In this document: in pieces, positions 20,860-32,048 of the stretch | Numbering within the stretch: position 1 is the stretch's first letter | How the letters are laid out: each line of letters opens with the position of its first letter | Assembly (NCBI RefSeq): GCF_023646285.1 | Contig: NZ_JAMOKX010000003.1 | Span: forward strand, 1 to 64,000 | Source: Helicobacter colisuis | GTDB lineage: Bacteria > Campylobacterota > Campylobacteria > Campylobacterales > Helicobacteraceae | DNA length: 64,000 nt | Direction: 5' to 3' | Translations under genes and position numbers: made by a program | The notes under the pieces: model-generated | Databases searched by the model: none | The model's input: the letters and a program-made list of their open reading frames with translations, nothing else | What the model was told of the DNA's origin: nothing

Positions 20860-21642
20860 TTGCATTATACAAATTTGATTTCACAAATTTTTGAAAAATT
20901 GTCTTGCTTTGCCTTTTGCTCTAAGTTACAATTTTTAATCAATAAGACATATGTTGAACTATTCAAAATTGATTTAGAAGAGTTTGACACTTTGCAGAGT
21001 TATCCCACACTTGATGCACTTTTTACTCGCTCATTAGTTAAGATGCGAAGTTTTGATAAGAGGGAAAATACATTGATATCTCCTTGTGATGGAATGATAA
21101 TGGAAAGCGGGGTTTGTAAAGGTAATATGGCAATGCAAATCAAAGGGAAAAGCTATGGGTTAAGAGATTTTATCCATCAAGATTTAGATGAACATTATTC
21201 TTTTGTTAATTTTTATCTCTCACCAAGAGACTATCATCGATTCCATGCACCAGTTAATTTGGAAGTAAAAAGAATTGAAGTTATACAGGGAATGCTTTTG
21301 TCGGTCAATGAAAGATCGCTGCTTAAAAATGATAATCTTTTTAATAAAAATAAAAGAGTGGTTTTGGAATGTCAAGATGATTTTGGTAATACTTTTTATT
21401 ATGTGGCAATTGGTGCTTTGAATGTGGGGAAAATTCAAATTAATATAGAATCAGAAATTGTTAATCTTAAAATGAATAAAATCTATGAATACAAAAATCC
21501 CATAAAAATTAAAAAAGGTGAGGAAATAGGCTGTTTTCATATGGGTTCAACGATTGTGATTCTTTCAAAAAATTGGGAATATGATCTAAAGCCTAGAGAA
21601 AAAGTGCTTTTTGGACAACAGATTGCCAAATACAAGGAGTGA
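20860..21642 (+). CDS. psd: Phosphatidylserine decarboxylase proenzyme
   Basis: Psd converts phosphatidylserine to phosphatidylethanolamine and cleaves itself to form a pyruvoyl group. The cleavage site is visible as HMGSTIV near the C-terminus (Gly-Ser). The catalytic-triad region FHAPVN and the SPRDYHRFH segment are also present. I place the start at TTG 20860 because AAGGAG lies 6 bases ahead; a TTG at 20842 lies inside bpt without such a site. That gives 260 residues. psd-nadA-nadC is also the H. pylori order (HP1357-HP1355). Confidence 0.92.
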   Translation: MHYTNLISQIFEKLSCFAFCSKLQFLINKTYVELFKIDLEEFDTLQSYPTLDALFTRSLVKMRSFDKRENTLISPCDGMIMESGVCKGNMAMQIKGKSYGLRDFIHQDLDEHYSFVNFYLSPRDYHRFHAPVNLEVKRIEVIQGMLLSVNERSLLKNDNLFNKNKRVVLECQDDFGNTFYYVAIGALNVGKIQINIESEIVNLKMNKIYEYKNPIKIKKGEEIGCFHMGSTIVILSKNWEYDLKPREKVLFGQQIAKYKE

Positions 21643-21644
21643 AA

Positions 21645-22640
21645 ATGAAAGCAAGAATCAAAGAATTGCAAAAGAAGCTTGATGTATTGTTAGTGGCACA
21701 TTTCTATCAGCGTGATGAGATTGTGGAAATTGCAGATTTAATTGGAGATAGCTTGGAATTAGCTAGAAAATCTTCTCAAAGCGGCAATAAAAATATAGTG
21801 TTTTGTGGGGTTGGCTTTATGGGTCAAAGTGTGAAAATTTTGGCACCACAAAAGTGTGTTTTTATGCCTAAGATTGCTTGTTGTTCTATGGCTAGAATGA
21901 TTGATGATACTTATTTTGATAAATCTATTGAAAAATTAAAAGAATATGGAATTAATTCTATTTTTCCCATAACTTATATTAATTCTAACGCAGAAGTTAA
22001 AGCAAAAGTATCAGAGCTTGAAGGAGTGGTTTGCACAAGTGCTAATGCAGCTAAAATTATGGATTATGCTCTCAAGCATAATAAAAAAATATTCTTTTTG
22101 CCCGATAAGTGCTTAGGGCAGAATCTAGCTTCTCAAAATGACTTAAAAAGTGCGGTTTTGGGGCTAGATTCAAAGGAAAAAATTTTAGATGCGGATATTA
22201 TTTGCTATGATGGGTTTTGTTCAGTGCATCAGCTTTTTAGAGCAGAAGATGTGGATTTTTATCGGCAAAAATATTCTGATATTTTGGTGGCAGTGCATCC
22301 TGAATGCGCCCCTAGTGTTGTGCAAAAGGCAGATTTTGTTGGTTCTACTAGTCAAATTATTCAATATGTGCAAAAATTAGATCCAGCTCAAAAGGTTGTA
22401 GTAGGGACAGAATTTAATCTTGTAAATCGCCTAAGAAAGCCTTATAATGGAATTCAAAATACCTTTGTGCTTTCTTCTACTAAGCCTGAATGTCCTACAA
22501 TGAATGAAACAACTTTGCAAGATGTTTTGAATGTCTTGGAAGCTTTGGATAGGGGGGAAGAATATAATGAAATATTACTCAAAGAGGAAGTGGCAATAAA
22601 AGCCAAGCGGGCTTTAGAGAAAATGTTAGAACTTTCATAA
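21645..22640 (+). CDS. nadA: Quinolinate synthase A
   Basis: NadA condenses iminoaspartate with dihydroxyacetone phosphate to quinolinate using a 4Fe-4S cluster. The 331-residue protein keeps the [13 protein letters not shown] start, Cys in [17 protein letters not shown] and the last cluster Cys in [12 protein letters not shown] choose ATG 21645, five bases after AAGGAG; the in-frame GTG at 21639 overlaps that site. It is followed 9 bases later by nadC, giving consecutive steps of NAD synthesis. Confidence 0.95.
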   Translation: MKARIKELQKKLDVLLVAHFYQRDEIVEIADLIGDSLELARKSSQSGNKNIVFCGVGFMGQSVKILAPQKCVFMPKIACCSMARMIDDTYFDKSIEKLKEYGINSIFPITYINSNAEVKAKVSELEGVVCTSANAAKIMDYALKHNKKIFFLPDKCLGQNLASQNDLKSAVLGLDSKEKILDADIICYDGFCSVHQLFRAEDVDFYRQKYSDILVAVHPECAPSVVQKADFVGSTSQIIQYVQKLDPAQKVVVGTEFNLVNRLRKPYNGIQNTFVLSSTKPECPTMNETTLQDVLNVLEALDRGEEYNEILLKEEVAIKAKRALEKMLELS

Positions 22641-22649
22641 GGATAGATA

Positions 22650-23477
22650 ATGCATAAGATTTTATTAGATGATTTTTTGAGAGCAACTTTAAAAGAGGAT
22701 ATGGGCAAGGGAGATTTATACTCAAGAATTGAAAACAATATTGCAGTAGAAAGCTATATTATAGTCAAAGAAGATGGTATTTTATCAGGTAGAATCTATG
22801 TGGAGCGCCTGTGTGAATTATTAGGTATTGAAGTAGAGTTTTCTCTAAAAGATGGAGAGGCGTTTTGCAAGGGAACTAAAATTGCAACTTTCAAGGGCAA
22901 GATGAGTGCGATTTTGGGAGCAGAGCGAACTATTTTGAATCTTTTACAGCATTCCAGTGGAATTGCTACTCTTACAAATAAGTATGTTAAGGCTCTAGAA
23001 GGGACGCAGTGTGTATTACTAGATACGCGAAAAACACGACCTTTGCTTAGAGATTTTGAAAAATATTCCACGAGAAATGGTGGAGCTATTAATCATCGTT
23101 TTGGCTTAGATGATTGTTTGATGTTAAAAGACACACATTTATCAAGGATTTTATCATTAAGTAAGTTTATTCAAGAAATACGAGAGAAAATCCCCTTTAC
23201 CACCAAAATAGAAGTAGAATGTGAAAATATTTTACAAGCCAAAGAAGCTTTAGAATCAAGAATTGATATTTTAATGTGCGACAATATGGAGGCTACAGCA
23301 ATCAAAGAAGTTGTTAAAATGCGAGATTTAATTGCGCCAAATGTATTGTTAGAAGCTAGTGGCAATATTACTTTGGCTAATTTAAAAGAATATGCTAAAA
23401 GTGGGATAGATGCAATTTCAAGTGGAGCGATAATCCATCAAGCAACTTGGATTGATATGAGTATGAGAATTGACTAA
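22650..23477 (+). CDS. nadC: Nicotinate-nucleotide pyrophosphorylase (QPRTase)
   Basis: NadC turns quinolinate and PRPP into nicotinate mononucleotide. The 275-residue protein carries LLQHSSGIAT, the substrate-binding DTRKTRPLLR, GGAINHRFGLDD, and the EVECEN and EASGNITLAN strands of the barrel. It works directly after NadA, encoded just upstream. Confidence 0.96.
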   Translation: MHKILLDDFLRATLKEDMGKGDLYSRIENNIAVESYIIVKEDGILSGRIYVERLCELLGIEVEFSLKDGEAFCKGTKIATFKGKMSAILGAERTILNLLQHSSGIATLTNKYVKALEGTQCVLLDTRKTRPLLRDFEKYSTRNGGAINHRFGLDDCLMLKDTHLSRILSLSKFIQEIREKIPFTTKIEVECENILQAKEALESRIDILMCDNMEATAIKEVVKMRDLIAPNVLLEASGNITLANLKEYAKSGIDAISSGAIIHQATWIDMSMRID

Positions 23478-23491
23478 AAAATAGCAAAACA

Positions 23492-24352
23492 ATGAGAGAT
23501 AGAGAAAAGGTTTTTATTGAGGAATTAACGCAAAGCAAAACAAGTTTTGGCATAGGTGATGATGGGGTTGTGCTTGGTGATTTTGTTGTAGCAAATGATG
23601 CTTTTTTTGAAGGGATTCATTTTAAGCGAGAGTGGGGGAGCTTAGATAGGATTTTCAAAAAGGCTTTTTTAGTTAATCTCTCGGATATTTATGCGATGAA
23701 TGCGATTCCAAAGTTTGCTTTATTAACACTTTGTATTCCAAAGGATTTTAAAGAGGCAAGGGAGTTAGCAAGAATTTTTAGCGCTATAGCGCAAGGTTTT
23801 GGTGTTAAAATCGTGGGTGGTGATACTATTGTAGGGGAAAAGCTACATTTTTCTTTTACGATTCTTGGAGAAAAAGGTAAAAAAACACTTTTTAGAAAAC
23901 CAATTCAAAAGGGTGATTTTTTAGCTTATCTTAGTCCAAGAAGTCCATTAAATTTGTCTAACAAACAAGCTTTTGGCAAGAATCTTAAGCATCTTAAAAA
24001 TGCTTTACGCTTTGATCAGATTCTTAAAAATTCTCGTTTTGATTTTCCTATTTTATATCCCAAAATGATTTTAGCTTTTAATGAGATTGCTAAAGCGGGA
24101 ATGGATATTTCTGATGGAATCTTTGCAGAATTAGCTAGACTTGCAAAGCTTAATAGTATAGATTTTAAATTTTTTCAACCCAAAGGAGAGTGGTTTTATT
24201 CTCCAGAGGAATATCAAATGCTTTATGCCCTAGGTGCTAAAAAGCTAAAAAAAGCGCAAAATTTAGCAAGGAAATTCCGTCATAATTTGATTGTTTTTGC
24301 TAGAGCTAAGAGGGGAAAATATAAAAAAATAAAGAAAAATTGGCATTCATAA
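23492..24352 (+). CDS. thiL: Thiamine-monophosphate kinase
   Basis: ThiL phosphorylates thiamine monophosphate to the active cofactor thiamine diphosphate. The 286-residue protein has GIGDDG (metal and phosphate loop), DAFFEGIHF, the VNLSDIYAM segment, VGGDTIVG and AGMDISDGI. It is the last gene of the plus-strand run and faces mrp-thiC across a shared terminator. With thiC on the other side, both acceptor and final steps of thiamine synthesis are close by. Confidence 0.93.
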   Translation: MRDREKVFIEELTQSKTSFGIGDDGVVLGDFVVANDAFFEGIHFKREWGSLDRIFKKAFLVNLSDIYAMNAIPKFALLTLCIPKDFKEARELARIFSAIAQGFGVKIVGGDTIVGEKLHFSFTILGEKGKKTLFRKPIQKGDFLAYLSPRSPLNLSNKQAFGKNLKHLKNALRFDQILKNSRFDFPILYPKMILAFNEIAKAGMDISDGIFAELARLAKLNSIDFKFFQPKGEWFYSPEEYQMLYALGAKKLKKAQNLARKFRHNLIVFARAKRGKYKKIKKNWHS

Positions 24353-24369
24353 TTTGGCAAGATAGAATC

Positions 24370-24399
24370 TTAAGCAAATCCTTAAAGGAATTTGCTTAA
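24370..24399. terminator. Bidirectional terminator between thiL and mrp
   Basis: TTAAGCAAATCC (24370-24381) pairs with GGAATTTGCTTAA (24387-24399) with one bulged base and a TTAAA loop. It separates two convergent transcription units. Confidence 0.8.
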
Positions 24400-24403
24400 A
24401 AAC

Positions 24404-25519
24404 TTAAGAAGAACAAGCAGATTTGCCAGTATCTACGGGTTGGATTGCACTATTATCAGCAAGTTTCTTGGTATTCACTTCTTCCATAAAATCCCATAAT
24501 TCTTTAGCGGCTTTTAAATATTCTTTAGCAGATTTTGAATCAGGATGGAAATAGACAATTGGTTTTCCATTATCTCCTGCTTCTCTTACGCTTGGTTCAA
24601 TTGGGATTTGTGCTAGAGTTTTTGTTCCATAAGCTTTAGCGACTTCTTCGGTGGTGCCTTTGCCAAAAATGTCATATTCTTGACCACAATCAGGACAAAT
24701 AAAGCCACTCATATTTTCAATAATCCCAGCAACAGGAATTTTGAGTTTTGCAAACATATCTAAGGCTCTTGCACCATCATCTAATGCTACTTTTTGTGGA
24801 GTAGAGACAGCAACTCCAGCTGTAACAGGGACACTTTGAGCTAAAGTTAGTTGTGCATCTCCCGTTCCTGGTGGCATATCAATAACCATTACATCTAAAT
24901 TGTCCCATAAAACATCGCTAAGCATTTGCTCAATGGCGCGAATAATCATTGGACCACGCCAAATAAGACTTTGTCCTTCATCATAAAGCACTCCCATTGA
25001 AATCATCTCGATTCCATAAGCCTGTAGTGGAATGAGTTTTTTGAGTTTTTGATCCACTTCTGGTTTGTCATTTTGCAAACCTAGCATACGCGGTATATTT
25101 GGACCATAAATATCAGCATCAAGTAAGGCTACCTTTTTGCCCTGTTGAGCTAGAGCAATTGCAAGATTAACGCTTGTAGTGGATTTTCCAACCCCACCTT
25201 TACCACTGCTTACCATTACAAAGTTTTTAATTTGTGGAGCGAGATTTTTTGTGCCTTGCGGTTTTTGATTTTGGGCTTGCGGTTTGGGCTGTTTAATGTC
25301 AAGGTTGATTTTATTAATACCTTGAGCATTGAGTTTTTGTGTGATTTGTGTGCGAAGCGTTTCGGCTACTTCGGGGGAAGCTGATGGGATTTCAACGCGA
25401 AGTGAAACCGCATTTTCGTGAATTAACATTTCTTTTACAAACCCAAAGGTTACAATGTCTTTTTCGAAATTAGGGTAAATAATTTCTTTTAATAAGCTAA
25501 CTAGTTGTTCTTGATTCAT
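24404..25519 (-). CDS. mrp: Mrp/ApbC iron-sulfur cluster carrier ATPase
   Basis: A 371-residue P-loop ATPase that carries or transfers Fe-S clusters. An N-terminal DUF59-like domain (about residues 1-80) precedes the deviant Walker A SSGKGGVGKST (about 104-114), DADIYGPN, and DMPPGTGDAQLTL. A CPDCG motif and a Cys near the C-terminus (SACSS) are likely cluster ligands. It lies 11 bases after thiC, whose product is an Fe-S enzyme. Confidence 0.93.
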   Translation of the reverse strand: MNQEQLVSLLKEIIYPNFEKDIVTFGFVKEMLIHENAVSLRVEIPSASPEVAETLRTQITQKLNAQGINKINLDIKQPKPQAQNQKPQGTKNLAPQIKNFVMVSSGKGGVGKSTTSVNLAIALAQQGKKVALLDADIYGPNIPRMLGLQNDKPEVDQKLKKLIPLQAYGIEMISMGVLYDEGQSLIWRGPMIIRAIEQMLSDVLWDNLDVMVIDMPPGTGDAQLTLAQSVPVTAGVAVSTPQKVALDDGARALDMFAKLKIPVAGIIENMSGFICPDCGQEYDIFGKGTTEEVAKAYGTKTLAQIPIEPSVREAGDNGKPIVYFHPDSKSAKEYLKAAKELWDFMEEVNTKKLADNSAIQPVDTGKSACSS

Positions 25520-25530
25520 CTTTTTCCTTT

Positions 25531-26862
25531 TTAACTATTTTGTTCGATAATTTCTTGTGAAATTTTGTAACTGCAGAATTTTGGACCACACATTGAACAG
25601 AATTTTGCTTCTTTGAAAACTTCTTGTGGCAAACTTTCATCGTGATATTCTTTTGCTCTTTCTGGATCAAGTGCGAGTTCAAATTGTTTGTTCCAATCAA
25701 AATTATAGCGTGCATTGCTCATTGCATCATCTCTTACTCTTGCATTAATGCGCCCTCTAGCAATATCTGCAGCGTGTGCGGCGATTTTATAAGCAATGAT
25801 TCCCTCACGCACATCTTTAGCATTAGGTAAGCCTAAATGCTCTTTTGGGGTAACATAACAAAGCATAGCAACACCTTTCCAAGCAGCAATGGCTGCTCCA
25901 ATGGCTGAAGCAATATGATCATATCCTGCAGCAATATCTGTAACTAGCGGTCCTAGAACATAAAAAGGCGCTTCAAAGCAAAGTTCTTTTTGAAGTTCGA
26001 CATTGCGTTCAATTTCATTCATTGGGACATGACCTGGACCTTCAACCATTACTTGAACATCTTTTTCCCAAGCTCTTTTGGTTAATTCCCCTAAGACTTT
26101 TAATTCACCAAGTTGAGCTGCATCACTTGAATCAGCCAAGCAACCTGGGCGCAAAGAATCTCCAAGGCTTAAAGAAACATCATATTTTTGACAAATCTCT
26201 AAAATATCATCAAAAGCTTCATAGAAAGGATTTTGCTTGTGATAATGCATCATCCAAGAAGCCATTAGGCTACCTCCACGACTAACGATTCCCATTTTGC
26301 GTTTGGCTAGAAGAGGCATATGTTCTAGTAAGAATCCGCAATGAATTGTGAAATAGCTAACGCCTTGCTTGGCTTGTCTTTCCATAACTTCTAGCATTTT
26401 ATCAATAGTTAAGGCATTAATATCATTTTTAACATCGTGTAAAATTTGATAGATGGGCACAGTTCCAATTGGGACGCTAGAGTTTTTGATTACTGCTTCA
26501 CGAATGGAATCTAAATCTCCACCTGTGCTTAAATCCATAATGGTATCAGCGCCATATTTGATAGAGATGATTGTTTTTTGAACTTCCTCTTCTATGGAGC
26601 TTGCAAGGGCAGAGCTTCCGATATTGGAATTAATTTTTGTCCTTACAGAAATCCCAATACCCATAGGTTCTAGATTGGTATGATTGACATTGGAGGGTAA
26701 TATCAAGCGCCCTTTGGCGATTTCTTTTCTAATAGTTTCGGCTTCTAAGTGCTCGATATTAGCCACATATTCCATTTCTTGAGTAATAATTCCTTTTTTT
26801 GCATAATGGAGTTGAGTTTTAATTTTGTCATTTTTTCGGGTTTCTACCCATTTTGTTCGCAT
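25531..26862 (-). CDS. thiC: Phosphomethylpyrimidine synthase ThiC
   Basis: ThiC is a radical-SAM enzyme that rearranges aminoimidazole ribotide to the thiamine pyrimidine. The 443-residue protein has the C-terminal cluster motif CSMCGPKFC (CX2CX4C), the substrate segments [19 protein letters not shown] and VEGPGHVPM. It is the shorter bacterial form. I see no TPP-riboswitch core in the roughly 200 bases upstream, so regulation by that route is not supported. Confidence 0.96.
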   Translation of the reverse strand: MRTKWVETRKNDKIKTQLHYAKKGIITQEMEYVANIEHLEAETIRKEIAKGRLILPSNVNHTNLEPMGIGISVRTKINSNIGSSALASSIEEEVQKTIISIKYGADTIMDLSTGGDLDSIREAVIKNSSVPIGTVPIYQILHDVKNDINALTIDKMLEVMERQAKQGVSYFTIHCGFLLEHMPLLAKRKMGIVSRGGSLMASWMMHYHKQNPFYEAFDDILEICQKYDVSLSLGDSLRPGCLADSSDAAQLGELKVLGELTKRAWEKDVQVMVEGPGHVPMNEIERNVELQKELCFEAPFYVLGPLVTDIAAGYDHIASAIGAAIAAWKGVAMLCYVTPKEHLGLPNAKDVREGIIAYKIAAHAADIARGRINARVRDDAMSNARYNFDWNKQFELALDPERAKEYHDESLPQEVFKEAKFCSMCGPKFCSYKISQEIIEQNS

Positions 26863-27039
26863 AGATTCTCCTTAAAATAGAATAATAATTTTTTAGAATA
26901 TGCAACATTAAGGTAGCAAAATAAAAATAAATTTTAGCTTTTCTTTTTGTGAGAAATGAAAAAAGTTTTAAAAAAAATAGAATTTGTAGCAAACTTTCAA
27001 AGAAGTTTTATAAAAAGTAAAAAAAGAAAATAAGGGGTT

Positions 27040-27060
27040 AAATGGGAAAAATTCCCATTT
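27040..27060 (-). terminator. Terminator after second porin
   Basis: AAATGGGAA (27040-27048) and TTCCCATTT (27052-27060) form a 9-bp stem. On the minus strand it is followed by a T-rich run, as expected for an intrinsic terminator of the porin gene that ends at 27065. Confidence 0.8.
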
Positions 27061-27064
27061 ATAC

Positions 27065-28453
27065 TTAGAAAGTGTATTTAACTTCCACTCTTAGGCGATT
27101 TCTATCTTCAGAATCGCTATGAACTGCATCATTCCAAGCTGCAGTATTTTGGCTACCTAATGCAATTTGTCTTGTTGCGTCTGTTGTTAAAATAGAGTAG
27201 TGAGCAAAGATTCTAAGAGATTTAGAGTATTGCCAAGTAATGTTTGGATTGATTTCTGTAAAATCAATATCACCACTATAGTGTGCTGCACCTTGACCTC
27301 TTGAGATTTTGTTAGTTCCACTTACGAAGTCTATTCCAACATTTAAGTTTTCTAAAATGTCATAGTTGATGTTGGCATAAAATAGACTTAATTCATTGGA
27401 TTCAAATCCTCGTGGCATATTTTGTCCTTCTGCAGGTAACATAGAAATGCTAACACCTGTTGCGACATTTTCAAACCAAATTTGTCCTACTTTTTGGAAT
27501 GATCCTTCATTATCTAGTGAAACTGCATAACCATCTTGTGTGTTACCCCAATAACCTATTTTTGCAGCAAGCGGAACATTAAGCTCGTGGAATTTTACAC
27601 CTGCTTCAAGTGTATAAAGATCGTTGGCTTCTTTTACTTTATACCTATATATGCCTGTCCAAGGAGAATTGGCATCGCTATTGAGTTTGCTAAAAGCATA
27701 TTGCCCTTTTAAATGGAACATTGAATCTTGCCAAGCAAGTTCACCAAAACCTGCAAAATCAATCATATCTGTAGCATTAAAAAGCCAAAGTTGAGAACTA
27801 AAATTTCCAATGCTTGTATCATAATTGCTCAAAGCTGCAGCGGTATAAAGAGGTTTATCAATAGAGCCGTTGTCAGGATCTAGTTTATATCCTGTTTGAT
27901 AGTCATCAATGCTCCAAGAATCAAATGCCCCAAGACTAAATGTCCAGTGATTTAAATCTGAATTTGTTACAAAAATACCCGTTGCTCTATCATCAAGTGT
28001 GTCACTAATTGGGGTTTGCATAATCATTTTACCCGCTTTAATAGTGGTGTTAGTTGAATCAGGAGTAATTACCATATTAAACTCTCTTACACCAAACCGG
28101 CTATCAGAACCAGAACCAAGTCCATTACCAGTGAATGCACCCGTTGCAGTACCTTTTCCATGATTCACATTTTGTTGTGCATTGTGATAGCCAATCCCTA
28201 GATTCATTGAAACATTGTTAATCACAGGGGTTTTAAAGAGTGCTTCTGCACGCCATTGGTGATTAGCATCACCTTTTGTAAATTCGGCTTTGTTAAATCC
28301 CTTATTCTCATAGCGATTATCAGTGTAGCGATAACGCAACATTCCGCTTACATCAATGCCTTTAATGGCTTCTTCAAGTGGTTGTGCAAAACTTGCAGTT
28401 GAAAGACTTCCAAGTGCAATGCAAGCCGCAAGAGATATTTTAGTCATTTTCAT
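27065..28453 (-). CDS. Second MOMP-family outer membrane porin
   Basis: A 462-residue porin paralogous to the one at 2535-3929: same signal peptide style (ASFA-Q), same mature start PLEEAIKGIDVSG followed by LRYRY, and a closing RLRVEVKYTF. The middle differs, which fits surface loops that vary in length and sequence. I choose ATG 28453, five bases after AAGGAA, over the GTG one codon earlier. It stands alone with its own terminator. Two such porins may allow different permeability or antigenic faces. Confidence 0.92.
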   Translation of the reverse strand: MKMTKISLAACIALGSLSTASFAQPLEEAIKGIDVSGMLRYRYTDNRYENKGFNKAEFTKGDANHQWRAEALFKTPVINNVSMNLGIGYHNAQQNVNHGKGTATGAFTGNGLGSGSDSRFGVREFNMVITPDSTNTTIKAGKMIMQTPISDTLDDRATGIFVTNSDLNHWTFSLGAFDSWSIDDYQTGYKLDPDNGSIDKPLYTAAALSNYDTSIGNFSSQLWLFNATDMIDFAGFGELAWQDSMFHLKGQYAFSKLNSDANSPWTGIYRYKVKEANDLYTLEAGVKFHELNVPLAAKIGYWGNTQDGYAVSLDNEGSFQKVGQIWFENVATGVSISMLPAEGQNMPRGFESNELSLFYANINYDILENLNVGIDFVSGTNKISRGQGAAHYSGDIDFTEINPNITWQYSKSLRIFAHYSILTTDATRQIALGSQNTAAWNDAVHSDSEDRNRLRVEVKYTF

Positions 28454-28615
28454 CACATTTCCTTTAAGAATTTTATTTGAATAAAAAGGTGGGTATTCTA
28501 TTTAATTAAAACTTAAAAATTTATAAAAAAAATAGCACAATTTTTCAAGGGCAATTTTATTTTCTTGTGTGTATAATCTCTTTTAAATTTGGGAAAATTA
28601 AGGAGTTTTTAGAGA

Positions 28616-29257
28616 ATGAAAAAGTTTTTAAAAAAAATATCAGATCCTAAGATTGTAGGCGTTTTTAGCAAAAGCGGCTTAGGATTGGTAGCAATTTTGA
28701 CATTGGTGGGTTGCGATAATGGAGCTCAAACTTCTAATAACACTGGAAGTTTGGAGCAAGCTACTAAAAATGGTGCGACAGTAACTATTGAGCAACAAAG
28801 TGATGGAACTTATAAGATTTTAGAAGAAACTCCAAGTGATACAACGCGTGTAATTTTGAGAGAAGCTAATGGAAATGAGCGGATTTTAAGTCAAGAGGAA
28901 ATTGATAAAATCATAGCAGAAGAATCAAAAAAAATCGATGCAGGCACTTCGCAACTTACAAACCCAACAGGCGCTGGATTATCACTTGGTGAAACGATTT
29001 TAGCAAGTGCAGCAGGGGCAATTTTGGGAAGCTGGATTGGAAGTAAGCTTTTTAATAATCAAAATTATCAAGCCCAGCAAAGAACAAGTTATAAAACTCC
29101 ACAAGCTTATGAGCGTTCACAAAGCTCTTTTAATCGTAGTGCTACAGGTGCTACAGGTGCTACAAGTAGTGCAGGTCGCAGTGGATTTTATTCTCCAAAC
29201 AACACTAGCGCAACCCAGAATCGCTCTAGTAGCTCCACAAGTGCTTTTGGGGGTTAA
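28616..29257 (+). CDS. UPF0323 family lipoprotein
   Basis: The 213-residue protein has a lipobox (LTLVGC) near residue 34, placing it in the envelope. It belongs to the UPF0323 lipoproteins (H. pylori HP0232 type). A Gly-rich segment (AAGAILGSWIGSKLF) is followed by a low-complexity Ser/Thr/Ala/Gln tail with a repeated GATGAT unit encoded by three near-identical 9-base repeats around 29141-29170. It is two bases from the next gene, and the pair is conserved in Helicobacter. Function is unknown. Confidence 0.88.
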   Translation: MKKFLKKISDPKIVGVFSKSGLGLVAILTLVGCDNGAQTSNNTGSLEQATKNGATVTIEQQSDGTYKILEETPSDTTRVILREANGNERILSQEEIDKIIAEESKKIDAGTSQLTNPTGAGLSLGETILASAAGAILGSWIGSKLFNNQNYQAQQRTSYKTPQAYERSQSSFNRSATGATGATSSAGRSGFYSPNNTSATQNRSSSSTSAFGG

Positions 29258-29259
29258 TA

Positions 29260-30432
29260 ATGGAGATTATTAAAGCAACGCCATTAAGTAACGAAGATTT
29301 AGAAAATTTAGGGCTTAGTTGGCATACAGATGTTGATGAGACGCCTTATGTGAGTGATGAAATTGTTGTAGTAAGTGAGCAAGAAGCACAAAATTATTAT
29401 GATGCAGTCAATGAGTTGTATGATATGTATGTAGAAGCAGGTCAATATGTGATTGATAATGATTTATTTTTTGAGCTTGGAATCCCTTTTAATCTAGTAG
29501 AAGCGATTCAAATGAGCTGGGAAGAGGAAGTGCATTGGCATTTGTATGGGCGATTTGATTTGGCAGGTGGGCTTGATGGAGCGCCCATTAAGCTACTAGA
29601 ATTTAATGCAGATACGCCAACAATGGTTTATGAAAGTGCGATTATTCAATGGGCTTTGCTTAAAAAAAATGGATTTAAGGAATCATTGCAATTTAATAGC
29701 TTATATGAATCATTGTGCGATAACTTTAAACGAATCATTACTTTGGGTGAAGATATTTCTAATTTTAATGAAATTTATGAAGGGTGGAAGATACTTTTTT
29801 CTAGCATTCAAGGAAGCGAGGAAGAAGAGAGAACGATACGATTGCTTGAAGTTATTGCTAAAGAAGCGGGATTTGGGACAAATTTTTGTTATGCACACGA
29901 AGCGCATTTGGATGAAAATGCTGGTTTGAGTTTCAATGGAGAAAATTATGAATTTTGGTTTAAATTGATTCCTTGGGAGAGTATTGCCATTGATGAGCCT
30001 GATTTGGCTAATCTTATTACTACAATGATGCGAAATAAAAACACTATCTTTTTAAATCCTGCTTATACATTAATGTTTCAAAGCAAAAGAATGCTTAAGA
30101 TTTTGTGGGATTTATTCCCTAATCATCCTTTGTTGCTAGAGACTTCCTATGAGCCTTTGGTAGGCAAAAAGCAAGTAAAAAAACATGCTTTTGGCAGGGA
30201 GGGAGAGAGTGTAAGTATTCTTGATTCAAAAGGGAATCCTTTGGTGCAAAATGGTGGAAATTATGGAAATTATCCTGAGATTTATCAAGAATATGCTTTA
30301 ATAAATCAGCACAATGGAAGTTTTTATCAAGCCAATGTTTTTTATGCTTATGAGGCTTGTGCATTAGGCTTTAGAAAAGGCGGAGAGATTTTGAATAATA
30401 TGTCAAAATTTGTCTCTCATAAAATAAAATAA
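29260..30432 (+). CDS. Glutathionylspermidine synthase family protein
   Basis: A 390-residue ATP-grasp-like protein of the glutathionylspermidine-synthase C-domain family (H. pylori HP0233 type). Marks are [18 protein letters not shown] and GREGESVSI. The family forms amide bonds in E. coli Gss, but small homologues like this lack the amidase half and their substrate is unknown. It directly follows the UPF0323 lipoprotein, so the two may act together. Confidence 0.88.
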   Translation: MEIIKATPLSNEDLENLGLSWHTDVDETPYVSDEIVVVSEQEAQNYYDAVNELYDMYVEAGQYVIDNDLFFELGIPFNLVEAIQMSWEEEVHWHLYGRFDLAGGLDGAPIKLLEFNADTPTMVYESAIIQWALLKKNGFKESLQFNSLYESLCDNFKRIITLGEDISNFNEIYEGWKILFSSIQGSEEEERTIRLLEVIAKEAGFGTNFCYAHEAHLDENAGLSFNGENYEFWFKLIPWESIAIDEPDLANLITTMMRNKNTIFLNPAYTLMFQSKRMLKILWDLFPNHPLLLETSYEPLVGKKQVKKHAFGREGESVSILDSKGNPLVQNGGNYGNYPEIYQEYALINQHNGSFYQANVFYAYEACALGFRKGGEILNNMSKFVSHKIK

Positions 30433-30442
30433 AGGGCAATTT

Positions 30443-31762
30443 ATGGAAACTTTAAATCATTTAAATAGTATTAATGATTTTAATGAAGCAAAGCAGGTGA
30501 TTCCAGGTGGAGTGAATTCGCCTGTTAGGGCATTTAAAAGTGTAGGGGGCACACCTCCTTTTATCAAAAGAGGGGAAGGTCCCTATTTGATTGATGAAGA
30601 CAATAATACTTATATTGATTTTGTGCAAAGTTGGGGACCTTTGATTTTTGGGCATTGCGATAAGGAGATTGAAGCAATTGTTATAGAAACTATCAAAAAA
30701 GGCTTATCCTTTGGAGCTCCAACGACTTTGGAAACAGCTTTGGCTAAAGAAGTAATTTCAATTTATGAAGGAATTGATAAGATTCGCTTTGTTTCAAGTG
30801 GCACTGAAGCGACTATGAGCGCTATTAGATTAGCTAGAGCTTATACAAAAAGAGATGATATTATTAAGTTTGAAGGTTGCTATCATGGGCATAGTGATTC
30901 TTTGCTTGTGAGCGCGGGAAGTGGGTTGGCAACTTTTGGCTCTCCAAGTTCTCCTGGTGTGCCTGAGGATTTTACTAAGCATACTTTGGTTGCGCGATAC
31001 AATGACATTCAAAGCGTAGAATCTTGTATTCAAATTAGCAAACAAAAAGGTAAGGGTGTAGCGTGTGTAATTTTAGAGCCTATTGCAGGAAATATGGGGT
31101 TAGTTCCTGCTAAAAAAGAGTTTTTAGAATCTTTAGAGAGGCTTTGCAAACAAGAAGGGATTGTTTTAATATTAGATGAAGTGATGAGTGGATTTAGAGC
31201 CTCATTAAATGGTTCTCAAAGCTTCTATGGAGTAAATGGAGATTTGGTAACTTTTGGAAAAGTTATTGGTGGTGGAATGCCAGTTGGAGCTTTTGGTGGA
31301 AGATCAGAGATTATGAATCTCCTTTCACCTCAAGGTAGCGTGTATCAAGCAGGCACATTAAGTGGGAATCCAGTGGCAATGAGTGCAGGGCTTGTGGCTT
31401 TAAAAAAGCTAAAAAATAATCCTGAAATTTATGGAAAGCTAGAATCACTTGCTTTGCAATTAACTAATGGACTAAAGAATATTGCAGCTGAATTTGGGAT
31501 TACACTTCAAACTTGTGTGAGAGGGAGTATGTTTGGGTTTTTCTTTAACCAAAATCCAGTAGAAAACTTTGAAGATGCACTAAAGAGCGATACAGAATTG
31601 TTTGGAAAATTTCATCAAGGAATGCTAGAGAAGGGAGTATATTTTGCCGCTTCGCAGTTTGAGACAGGTTTTATTTGTGTAGGAATGAATGAAGCAATGA
31701 TTGATGAAGTTTTAAGTAAAGCTAAAGAAGTGTTTTTAGAGATAGGCACATATGGAAAATAA
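30443..31762 (+). CDS. hemL: Glutamate-1-semialdehyde 2,1-aminomutase
   Basis: HemL makes 5-aminolevulinate for haem synthesis. The 439-residue PLP enzyme has [11 protein letters not shown], the EGCYHGHSD loop, LDEVMSGFR and the PLP lysine in [13 protein letters not shown]. Its 3' end overlaps the start of the next gene by 11 bases, suggesting coupling. Confidence 0.97.
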   Translation: METLNHLNSINDFNEAKQVIPGGVNSPVRAFKSVGGTPPFIKRGEGPYLIDEDNNTYIDFVQSWGPLIFGHCDKEIEAIVIETIKKGLSFGAPTTLETALAKEVISIYEGIDKIRFVSSGTEATMSAIRLARAYTKRDDIIKFEGCYHGHSDSLLVSAGSGLATFGSPSSPGVPEDFTKHTLVARYNDIQSVESCIQISKQKGKGVACVILEPIAGNMGLVPAKKEFLESLERLCKQEGIVLILDEVMSGFRASLNGSQSFYGVNGDLVTFGKVIGGGMPVGAFGGRSEIMNLLSPQGSVYQAGTLSGNPVAMSAGLVALKKLKNNPEIYGKLESLALQLTNGLKNIAAEFGITLQTCVRGSMFGFFFNQNPVENFEDALKSDTELFGKFHQGMLEKGVYFAASQFETGFICVGMNEAMIDEVLSKAKEVFLEIGTYGK

Positions 31763-32048
31763 AGATTCTATTCAAAAACCAAAGTATAGTGATGCGATAC
31801 TAGCGTATTCTAATGCTACTCTTGGAATCTCAATGGTAGTGGCGGTGCTTATTGGGGTTGGGATTGGCTATGGATTGGAGGCTCTATTTGGCTATCGGTG
31901 GCTTTTTTGGCTTGGGGTTGTTTGGGGTGTTTTGGCAGCTATTTTAAATGTATATAAAGCTTATAAAAGGCAAAAAAGGGAGCTAGATGAGCTAAGCAAA
32001 GATCCAAAATATGCTTACCAAAAAAAATGGGATGATGATGAGGATTAA
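31752..32048 (+). CDS. AtpZ/AtpI-like small membrane protein
   Basis: A 98-residue protein with two membrane spans joined by a short turn ([20 protein letters not shown], then [17 protein letters not shown]) and a charged C-terminus, typical of the AtpZ/AtpI family that accompanies F-type ATP synthase assembly. It overlaps hemL and the next membrane-protein gene; no atp genes are nearby, so its partner is inferred. Confidence 0.75.
   Translation: MENKDSIQKPKYSDAILAYSNATLGISMVVAVLIGVGIGYGLEALFGYRWLFWLGVVWGVLAAILNVYKAYKRQKRELDELSKDPKYAYQKKWDDDED

Noticed and set aside
26863-27039. TPP riboswitch upstream of thiC
   Set aside because: I looked for the CTGAGA and ACCTGA core words in correct order on the minus strand and did not find them.
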